Part shown: one piece after another, positions 55,748 through 64,000 of the stretch
Layout of the letters: each line of letters starts with the position of its first letter
Position numbering within the stretch: position 1 is the stretch's first letter
From: Synaphobranchus kaupii
Taxonomy: Eukaryota > Chordata > Actinopteri > Anguilliformes > Synaphobranchidae
Direction: 5' to 3'
Length of the DNA: 64,000 bases
Assembly: GCA_029718625.1 (NCBI GenBank)
Contig: CM056383.1
Location: forward strand, 15,537,897 to 15,601,896
Translations under genes and position numbers: made by a program
Notes under the pieces: generated by a model
Told to the model about the DNA's origin: nothing
What the model saw: the letters and a program-made list of their open reading frames with translations, nothing else
Databases searched by the model: none

Positions 55748-57901
55748 CTCATGCAACAGGACTCCTGCATAATTTAGGAAATTGTGGTAGGCCTATCCAT
55801 GCATCTCTCCTGCACTGGATTGTAAGTGTGTGGGGTCCAAGGTGGGGTATCTTAGTGACTGTTTAACCGTTTTAAAATGAGCACCTTGTTGAATTTGTTA
55901 CACACTTATTAGTATTATGTTAAAAGCTAAATACAGGAATATATTAAATAAACTTGAATCAGACAAATAACTGTGGTGGTTAGTGATTTTAATAGATAAT
56001 AATGTTCTATACGGTTTTTGGTGAATTTATACAGTTTTGCAGGCATGAAAATAAGGACAGCTCTCTCCAGAGGTTGACACCTATGTTTTACCTGTTTGAA
56101 GTTTCTTAAAGTTCAAGTTTGATGAACGATTTATTTATTTTTTACGATGAATCATAGTCGACATGGCGTCAGTAGGCTAAGCGGCATTTTAAAAAGCTTA
56201 GGCTAATTACTTGGTATCATTAACTTTAGCAATGTTAAGGCATGTCTTAACATAGCTAAAGCAATACCAAATGTTTGTATTAAATGTTTGCATATTTATT
56301 TGACATTTATCTGATAATTCTCGTTATTATAATATGCCGTTGGCATGCTTTGCGTTTTTTGTATTTTAGCTAGGCTATAATTGCATTAGTTCTGGATAAA
56401 CTTGATCAAACTTGTTTTCGCTTTTCGCTCCTACAAGTTAACAACGCGTCATATGCTTGTATTTACGGTTTTGATAAAGCATGCAAGTTATTGAAGAAAC
56501 GTGTCTGTCTCATCCTATTACTTTGTTGCAGTATAGGCAACCTCAATGTAGGGTTCTGTGTTGTGCTGAAGTGATGCATTGTATTCAGTTTTAAAATCTT
56601 TCTGCTCCCTGGCACTTAGGCCTACAGCGCAGCCCATAGCATAGGCCTACCGTAGACTAATTGGCTATCTTTATTTTTTTTTATGGTGACGTCATACAAA
56701 ACTGCCCCTCCAGAATGCTATCGCCACTGTGGCCACATAACGTAACGTCATTGTTATAGTATGCTATCATAATACATAAAGTTGTGTAGCGTAGCCTATA
56801 TCATATTCTTTTTCGGACGGGATTCGTTTCTTCATAGTAAGAGAAGTAAGTTAATTGTAGCCTGCTAATTGAAAACATGTAGGCTACATGGCTAGCCTAC
56901 TCTGCATCCATCGAATCGGGACGCCTGTGCCATGAAGAGCATGCTTAAAAGTTTACCTTATTTACCGGACCCTCCCCGCCAAGAACAGAGCAAAGACGGC
57001 CCATTAGAAACTCCACAACAGTTTCCTTGAATATAAAAGGCATTTCGTCTGCTCATCAGTCATTTGAATCACATGCGATGTTAACAAGACATCGGACTGT
57101 ATTACAGTGTTCTGTACTGAGACTTATAAGGCGTTTTGATTCACTTCTTAGTACATTGTAGAAACGCGAGCTTCCGGACTGACGTTCAAATATCAAAACG
57201 AGCTAACCGGAGCTTAAAGGGATACCCATTTTGAAAAAAATGTATATTGTTTTACTTACCCCTAGTATGTAAGGCTGTGGTGATTCTGTCCTGGGGCCAC
57301 ATGTAGCCTATACAACTCTGAGTAAAATAATGTATAAAAACGCTCAGGGTGAAAGTCAGAAATCAACATAAAAAAGTCTTGCATTTTCTACCTCTGCCGT
57401 TCTCACTGTCCAAACATTGTGTAGCTACCTATCTACGTAGAGGTTTCGCAAATTCTCACAGCACAATTTCTGTGTGGAAACACCCTCACGCGGCTTTCTG
57501 AGGGCATTTTTCTGCTCAGCGCTGTTTATACATGTGTTCCCATGGTCTCACCGTTGTAGCTAAAATTAGCTAAACCTGAATTGAAACAATGCTAACGATT
57601 AGCATCTTGCCATTGGATTTAATCGCCCCCCCTGCTAAATTATGTTTAAATAACCGCCTAAGTCCACTGGAATTGTTAAATAAACAAACATTTATTTTGA
57701 TGGTATGTAGTAGCCTAAACATTTTACATGTTGAAATCGTAAGGAAAAGTTGGCAGTTGTTAAAAAAAAATGTTTGTGAACAGTAGACCTAGCGGCTAGC
57801 CTACTTTGTGCAGCAGTGTGCTGATCATAGGTGGCTCGCGGGGGAGGAGCTTAACACACAGAGGTGAAGTGAGAAGTGAGTACATCAGTCGTGGGCGGAG
57901 T
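55748..57901. other. No gene seen
   Basis: Non-coding DNA. About 57200-57800 looks like an old dispersed repeat but I could not identify ends. Confidence 0.45.
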
Positions 57902-59063
57902 CTGGTTTCGGAAGTAAATTCCCTATGGAAGATAGAATGGGCTTCGGAGACTATCGACTATTTCTTGAAATTCGATTTATAGAATGAGCCGAAACGTTCC
58001 TGGATTAGCCTGTGTGGTACAAGGATATATTCTATATATCGCATGTTCCAAATTTTTATTTTTTAAAGTATGCATTAATGAATGTAATTCGACTTGTAGT
58101 CCACTTTAATGGACTAGGCTACTGGTGTATTCAAGTGGCAAACTCGGGAGGATCGTGTGTGATGTCTGCTGTGACGGTGGTCCCGTTCGTTAGGATAAAG
58201 TTCAAATGCTCAACGGCAAAAAAAACATGGACGCCCGCAGAAAGCTACTGCTTGTTTGGCTGGCCTCTGAGCAGAATTTGCAGTTCCAAATGTTTTAAAG
58301 AGCGTATGCAAAACGACTGAAGATGAAAACAAACTCAGAAGGTGAAAGACTACATACACCACGCAACAGGTCTCTCTAGCTCCAGATCCCTCCATGTTTA
58401 CAGATGCTCAGCTGTTTACCTTTGACCTCTGACGCATTTTTCTTCACCTCACTCATCTCGGGGACCTCAGGAGGTGCCCGAGTTGAATGTCGGAATTTCC
58501 AAGATCGTTGTCATCAGCTCGTCACCATCTCATCACCGTGGTGTCACGTTCAAATCTTTTTTTCTTCTCGTAAATCGGAAATATTCCAAGTTCCGAGATC
58601 ATTTGATTACACCATACATATCCAGTATTGCAACGCACGGGTGGTTCTCGACCAATAAGATATCATCATCTCGTCTGTCTGACTGTGACAGATGGGAGTA
58701 GGCTACTGCCGCTGAAGACGAGCTATAGCTTGCTAAGTAGACAAGCCCGCAAACGGAGCTGTGTGCTACTGCTGGCTAACGTTATATGACAACGTCTGGA
58801 GACAAGGCTGCACGTTCGGAGGGAATTATGGGACGTGGAGTTTTTAAACAGTGCCAGCGCTGGTATGTTCACAAAAAAATACTAAAAATTAAAAATATAC
58901 TCGAAGCTGGTCCAGAAAAACTACATAGTTTGCGAACGGGCGTTATATTGAACAATCCTGAAAATTGACGGTAAGACCTAATCAGTAGAAATGGTTTAAA
59001 AGTAGCTAAGCTTTAGTTAATGTCTACGCTCTAAATGAATGGGGAATTTACTTCCGAAACCAG
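57902..59063. mobile_element. Unclassified element with 22-bp perfect inverted ends
   Basis: The terminal sequence CTGGTTTCGGAAGTAAATTC (plus CC) at 57902-57923 is repeated in inverse at 59042-59063. The ends flank 1.16 kb of GC-richer sequence with only short open frames (for example 58012-58320 and 58786-58968) that match nothing I recognise. Further imperfect similarity (GAGTAC) continues outside both ends, so they may be internal to a longer element. No clear target duplication. Confidence 0.55.
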
Positions 59064-59957
59064 CGTGACGTAGTCACTTGAGTACTCTATTGGGCGCGCA
59101 GATTTGAGCAGAACTGAACCCACCAGACGCGCAAGGGCACAGACGCTTATAGCAGCTATTTTGATTCAGTGTATATCAGCGATATCAGTGTAATAAAAAC
59201 AGAAGTAAGCACAGTCTTAATTAATTGAACAGATATATATATGTATATATATTTTTTTTTTCTATACTATAATAAAGAAAAAGCATTATAAAAACGGGAA
59301 TAACTGGTAATATGCAACATGTATGACTTGATTTAACTTAATTCATCCCACAATGGTGATTGTCTCTGTTCACTTTTTCATGAGGGCCTATATTAAAATA
59401 TAATATGTATTAAAATAATGAATAACAATAGTAAAACTATTAATATGTGGTGATATGATCCAGATATTGTGCATATACAATGTATTTCTATGAGACTGCG
59501 CATGTGGACAGCCAGAAAGTTCCACCCAGAGCGGAAAAATCCGCTCCACGTCCGTGACCCCTAGAACCCACCAGACGCGCAAGCACAAGCGCACGCACAC
59601 GCGCACTGCTGCGCTTCACTTCCGCTCCCATGTTAACGAATTGCCGCGGTTCTCACCGTGCACGCACGCACGGCAGTCTGGCCATCCGCATGCGCAATCT
59701 CATAGAAATACATTGTATATGTTCAATATCTGCATTGTATCACCACATTTTTATGTTTTTCAACCTACTAATAGTTTTACTATTGTTATAAATTATTTTA
59801 ATACATATTATATTTTAATATAGGCCCTAATGAAAATGGGAACAGAGACAATCACCATTGTCCATTGTGGGATGAATGAAGTTAAATCAAGTCATACATT
59901 TTGCATATAACCAGTTATTCTCGTTTTATAATGCTTTTTCTTTATTATAGTATACAT

Positions 59958-59961
<4 letters not shown>

Positions 59962-60002
<41 letters not shown>
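59962..60002. repeat. (TA)n run at a Tc1 insertion site
   Basis: Perfect TA dinucleotides directly abutting the left end of the Tc1 element at 60003. Confidence 0.95.
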
Positions 60003-60005
<3 letters not shown>

Positions 60006-61534
60006 TACTCACAAAAAGTTAGGGATATTTGGCTTTCGGGTGAAATTTATGGAAAATGTAAGTTCACGCTACAGTGATATTATACGTATCATGAAAGTAG
60101 GGCATTTAAGTAGAAGCATGCAATGGTGATTTCCTCATCTCAAACAATTTATTGAAACAAAAGCCAACAACAGTGGTGGGTATACCACAACAAAAATGTC
60201 AATGTCTCAATAACTTGTCATGTGCCCTTGAGCATCAATTACAGCTTGACAATGATGTCTCATGCTGTTCACAAGTCGACTTATTGTCTGCTGAGGCATG
60301 GCATCCCACTCTTCTTGAAGGGCGGCCCTCAGGTCATTGAGGTTCTGGGGTACAGAGTTACGAGCCTCTACACGGTGAGTCAGCTGATCCCATAGGTTTT
60401 CTATGGGATTCAGGTCTGGAGAAAGTGCAGGCCACTCCATTTGAGGTACCCCAGTCTCCAGCAGCCTTTCCCTAATGATGCGACCTCGATGAGCTGGAGC
60501 ATTGTCGTCCATGAAGATGAAATTAGGCCTGTGTTGTTCATGCAGGGGCACAATGACTGGATTAATGATGTTATTCAGGTAGTATGGGCTTGTCACTGTA
60601 CCATTCACAAAGTGTAGGGCAGTTCTGTATTGACTAGACACACCTGCCCACACTGTAACACCGCCACCACCAAAGGGTCGTCTGGTGACAACAGTGGCTG
60701 ATGCATAGCGCTCTCCTTGACGTCTCCAACATCGTTGGCGGCCATCATTTCTGCTCAACGTGAATCGACTTTCATCAGAGAACAGCACTGAGGCCCACTG
60801 GTCCCTCGTCCAGCATAAATGCTCCCTGGCCCATGCAAGACGATGACGCCTGTGCCTGGTCGTGTGGTCAGGTACCCTTGCAGGTCGTCTAGCACGCAGA
60901 CCACGCTGATGTAAACGGTTTCGAATGGTCTGACGTGACACTTGGGTGCCTCTCACCTCCCTTAAATGTGCCTGGAGTTGAGTGGCATTCATCATCCGGT
61001 TCTGCAGGGCACTGTTCACAATGAAGCGGTCATCAATGTGGGATGTGGCCAAAGGACGTCCACTTCTATGCCTTTCTGTGACTCTTCCAGTCTCTCTGTA
61101 TCTCTGTTGCAACCTGCTGATGACACTCTGTGACACTCTAAGCTCAGTGGCCACTTCCCTCTGAGAACATCCTGTTTGAAGCCTCGCAATGGCGAGGTAC
61201 TGTTGATCAATTGTTAGGTGTCGTCTTGGTCTCATGATGTCAAAATGTGAACAGCATGATGAAGAGGACTGTTTAAATACCAATTCTAATTGAACCAGGA
61301 AATTTATTGGTCGATTCATGGACACAAACACCTGTTGTGAATTTTGCCGTTCAGCTCCTTGTTAGAGAACAGCAAGTTGTGCAAAAAGTACTGAAACATT
61401 GAATAGTTGGACATGTGCATTCAAAAGTTTAGAGAAGGTCAAATTAATTTCACCTGTAAAGGTTATAGTGCATTTTAGGTTCATCCTGAAATTTCACCCG
61501 AAAGCCGAATATCCCTAACTTTTTGTGAGTAGTG
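60003..61534 (-). mobile_element. Complete Tc1/mariner element with intact transposase
   Basis: The ends CACTACTCACAAAAAGTTAG and CTAACTTTTTGTGAGTAGTG are perfect inverses and flanked by TA. GGGATATTTGGCTTTCGGGT at the left matches its inverse at the right with one difference. The gene inside fills most of the element. The near-identical ends suggest recent arrival. Confidence 0.96.
60207..61235 (-). CDS. Intact Tc1-like DD34E transposase, 342 aa
   Basis: I chose the start [19 protein letters not shown] at 61235; the frame is open 32 codons further upstream, but those residues look unlike a transposase. Helix-turn-helix [18 protein letters not shown] lies at residues 21-38 and a GRP motif at 59-61. 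The catalytic residues are D154 (FSDESRF), D244 (MDDNAPAH) and E279 (NPIENLW), again with 34 residues between the last two. A glycine-rich [13 protein letters not shown] precedes the second Asp. It has no stop or frameshift and ends with a DAQGHMTSY tail. It belongs to a different Tc1 lineage from the other two genes here, judging by the [12 protein letters not shown] text. Confidence 0.95.
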   Translation of the reverse strand: MRPRRHLTIDQQYLAIARLQTGCSQREVATELRVSQSVISRLQQRYRETGRVTERHRSGRPLATSHIDDRFIVNSALQNRMMNATQLQAHLREVRGTQVSRQTIRNRLHQRGLRARRPARVPDHTTRHRRHRLAWAREHLCWTRDQWASVLFSDESRFTLSRNDGRQRCWRRQGERYASATVVTRRPFGGGGVTVWAGVSSQYRTALHFVNGTVTSPYYLNNIINPVIVPLHEQHRPNFIFMDDNAPAHRGRIIRERLLETGVPQMEWPALSPDLNPIENLWDQLTHRVEARNSVPQNLNDLRAALQEEWDAMPQQTISRLVNSMRHHCQAVIDAQGHMTSY

Positions 61535-61625
61535 TATATGTTCAATGAATTAACCCTATGCTTACTTCTGTTTTTATTATACTGATATCACGGTATCGAT
61601 TTAAGGTACTACATAATCAAAATAG

Positions 61626-62190
61626 CTGCTAATTCTGCTAAAATTAAATGTTTAGAACATGTTGATTACTGTCTTAAATAAATAATATTCAACAAACTTT
61701 ATAAAGGAGGCATTGTCTCGTTTGCTACATTTAGCTTTAAAAAACAACATTCTATATAGTTTAGATATTTGTTTTAATATAATCAAAAGTGTGGTCAAAG
61801 TAAAGAGTGATCAAAGCAGCTCATGGGGTGTAGCTACCCACATTCTTCTCCTCCTCAGGAGCATTTGGAGCAAGAGGTAAACCGTAATTGCCTTCCTCAT
61901 GTTTACAACTCGTATTGAAACAAACAAAAAAACTACTATATTAATATTGCGAGATAAGGTAATCACTCAACTGATTTCGTTATAATGACATAATTACATT
62001 AGCTATAGGCCTAGGCTACGAAGTAAAAATCAAAAGTAGGCCATTTGCTGCCAGCCAGTTCATTTTAATTAACCTGTCAAGCAGTAAGACATATGTAATA
62101 GCAATATTTACTTATCCATTATTAAGCGAAGCTCACAAATCCGGAATGTAGACTGTTTGTTTGTATAGCGCGTCTCGTGTCGTTCACGGA
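61626..62190. other. No gene seen
   Basis: AT-rich DNA that interrupts the likely continuation of the fold-back right arm. No ends or coding frame recognised. Confidence 0.45.
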
Positions 62191-62194
62191 ATTC

Positions 62195-62310
62195 GCTCCG
62201 AAAAAGCAATAAAAGCGTTTGTGCCTTTGCGCGTCTAGTGGGTTCAGTTCTGCTCAAATCTGCGCGCGCAATAAGCGTCTGTGCGCTTGGAGCGTCTGGT
62301 GGGTTCCAGG
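62195..62310. repeat. GC-rich arm motifs matching 59095-59150
   Basis: GGGTTCAGTTCTGCTCAAAT and neighbouring GCGCGTCTAGTGGG are the inverse of the fold-back left arm. The CGTCTGGTGGGTTCC motif is repeated twice here. This is likely the displaced outer part of the same element. Confidence 0.6.
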
Positions 62311-63267
62311 CGTGAGCCATCCGCCCGCCAGCCATGTGTGCACGGCCGGTGACGCTGCTTTCACATTGGCTGCGCATAGGCGGCAAGTGCCGTTGATATC
62401 AATGGAGAGTCGTTTTCCGCTTTGCGCTCTGGTAAGCGGTGCGCGCAGCGCATCTCCACTGCGCTCAAAGTTCAACCAAATTCAACTTTGACCCCTACAG
62501 TCGCTGACCTTTCAAAGTGCAGGCAATAGCTAGAGAGTGGGCGGTACTGAACGGATGAGAAATTGATTATGTGCGTGACCGAATTCCCCGAGTTATACCA
62601 GTCGAACTTGCGGGACTACCGTAATGTAAATCAAAAAAACTTTGCTTGGCGAAACATAAGTTTCCAATTGGGGATACCAGGTTTGTAACAAATAAGCACT
62701 ACTACATTGATATCTACCAGATTATTACCAGGCTGCGCTAGCTCGCTACTTTAACTATCGATAGCCAGGATGGCATTCTATATTACGGTCAGCAGATAAG
62801 TGTTTTTTCTTTGTTTAGAACGGTATACATTTCACGTTCGAAAGCAATTAGAAAAAGTGGAGAAGAGCAGAGACCCTGAAAACGAGTGACCAGCTCTCTC
62901 CCTGTCCTGGTTCAATGTGGATCACGTTAATGTTGTGGGCAATACTGAATTAAATTAAATCACGTGTAAATAATAACCGGATTTTGTGCTTGTATTTGTG
63001 CTTGTATGTGTAGAGGAACAATGCAGGAAAAGGTGGAAAAACTTGAGGGACCGATATATAAAGGAGCGAGGGCAAGGGCCTTTCGTTGCTCCAAACTCAC
63101 GTACATGACAAAGATTCTTGTAAAATGACTGTTATAAAGTCGCTTTTATAATACCCGTCCCAGATACGGATATGGATTGTTTTTGCCGCTTCGCTCTCTG
63201 CTTGCGCTGACCATAGCGGCAAACTGGCGCTCATGCGCGCCCGATGTGAAAGTAGCGTGAGAACCAC
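62311..63267. other. GC-rich repeat-like DNA, no gene
   Basis: GCGCAGCGCATCTCC, TTGCGCTCTGG and CTTCGCTCTCTGC motifs, with CATTGG/GATGTGAAAG ends, resemble subterminal parts of fish hAT elements. No open gene. Confidence 0.4.
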
Positions 63268-63959
63268 GGCTGTGTTCGGAATCGCTCCCTATTCACTCCC
63301 TCCCTATACACTACTTAGGGAATCTACATAGGGCACTAGATAGGGATTCACTGGTGGAAAAAAAGGAGGTGATTTCGGACACTACATAGTCTGAATAGGT
63401 TACTTAGCAACGCGCAACGCTTGCGTGACTGCGGTCACCGGCTTGGTGAGAAAGCATGCAAGAAACGGTAAAAAAAGTTTTCTTTTTTAATTTTGAACAA
63501 GGGTTTTGTTGTCTCGTTGTAGGTAGATAGGTAAGTTAGGTAACTAGGTAGCTATAGCTAGCTAATTAAGTTGCATTTTCCATTAAACAGTAATAATTTT
63601 TAAATTAAAAAAATAGCTAACACTTTGTAATATATTTAGGCTAATCTACCGCGTTTATTTATATTTCGGTTATAAAGCCGATTAAACTGATTTAATATAG
63701 GCTACAAGATGAAACTTGCATTTATATTTACATTTGTAGACGAGCGCAGGCTCAGCCATCGCCATCTTGACAAAAAAAAATCTCCGGTCATGTAGTGTAC
63801 ATCGTTTGTACCCTACATTTTGTGGTGCATTGTGGGGGATATTGAGTGGACTATTTAGGGTGTCAAATTGACATTTTGAATTTTGGACATCCTACAAAAT
63901 GGCCGATACCCCTAAATAGTGCACTATATAGTGAATAGGGAGCGATTCCGAACACAGCC
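63268..63959. mobile_element. MITE with GGCTGTGTTCGGAATCG ends
   Basis: The left end GGCTGTGTTCGGAATCGC and its inverse at the right extend for about 28 bp (CTCCCTATTCACT). CCACGG borders both sides. The element splits a sequence matching 59596-59655 (GAGAACC-CGG before, GGAGCGGAAGTGAAG after), which proves insertion. Confidence 0.85.
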
Positions 63960-64000
63960 CACGGCATTCATTTAACATTGGAGCGGAAGTGAAGTGCAGC

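Larger units (their letters stand above)
59095..61625. mobile_element. Large fold-back element split by a Tc1 insertion
   Basis: The sequence is a palindrome centred near 59600. The left arm at 59250-59505 (with ATTCATCCCACAATGGTGA) pairs with 59690-59958, and 59140-59240 (with AATAAAAACAGAAGTAAGCA) pairs with 61536-61625. The gap in the right arm is exactly the Tc1 element 60003-61534. The centre is GC-rich (CACTTCCGCTCCCATG). GC-rich outer motifs (CCACCAGACGCGCAAG) recur near 59565 and, inverted, near 62240 and 62300. Confidence 0.75.

Noticed and set aside
58012..58320. Possible THAP or zinc-finger exon inside the 57902-59063 element
   Set aside because: The cysteine spacing does not fit THAP or any finger, and both strands were checked without finding a motif. 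Left as unclassified.

Overview
The window is vertebrate nuclear DNA, almost certainly from a ray-finned (teleost) fish. Two split genes can be rebuilt exon by exon. One is lypd6 (+ strand, coding exons at 15052-21894). The other is mmadhc (- strand, coding exons at 48306-38998). They converge tail to tail, in the same relative orientation as human LYPD6 and MMADHC on chromosome 2q23, so this is conserved synteny. The teleost call rests on the protein sequences plus a dense load of Tc1/mariner elements, hAT elements and tRNA-derived SINEs with GGATA stem-loop tails.

Layout. 1-14979: sequence upstream of the lypd6 start codon. It has simple repeats, a palindromic Tc1-type element (9141-10179) and a SINE-like unit; untranslated first exons were not resolved. 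14980-21894: lypd6. Its second coding exon is spliced to an acceptor embedded in an 11-bp minisatellite, and its last intron appears to be GC-AG. 21895 to about 23850: probable lypd6 3' UTR. 23850-38997: intergenic, with several DNA transposons, two of them with clean 8-bp or TA target duplications. 38998-49150: mmadhc, eight exons, predicted product 299 aa. Its introns hold a 41-bp minisatellite of about 32 copies and a three-deep transposon nest carrying perfect oestrogen-response-element palindromes. 49150-64000: gene-free sequence 5' of mmadhc, filled by a run of Tc1 elements, degenerate hAT copies and a large fold-back element.

The two host genes do unrelated jobs. LYPD6 is a GPI-anchored three-finger protein linked to Wnt co-receptor and nicotinic receptor function. 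MMADHC is the cobalamin-trafficking adaptor that supplies the methylcobalamin and adenosylcobalamin branches. The other coding content is transposase: two full-length DD34E Tc1 transposases (339 aa at 52513-53532 and 342 aa at 60207-61235), one with a late frameshift (49593-50591), and short relics of hAT proteins.

The strongest unusual observations are: one palindromic core carried inside four different Tc1-type terminal shells; the repeated nuclear-receptor palindromes in the mmadhc intron transposon; minisatellites touching splice sites of both genes; two apparently intact Tc1 elements; and several independently datable nested insertions. I found no sign of a new multi-gene system. All coordinates were read by eye from the sequence, and no database search was run.
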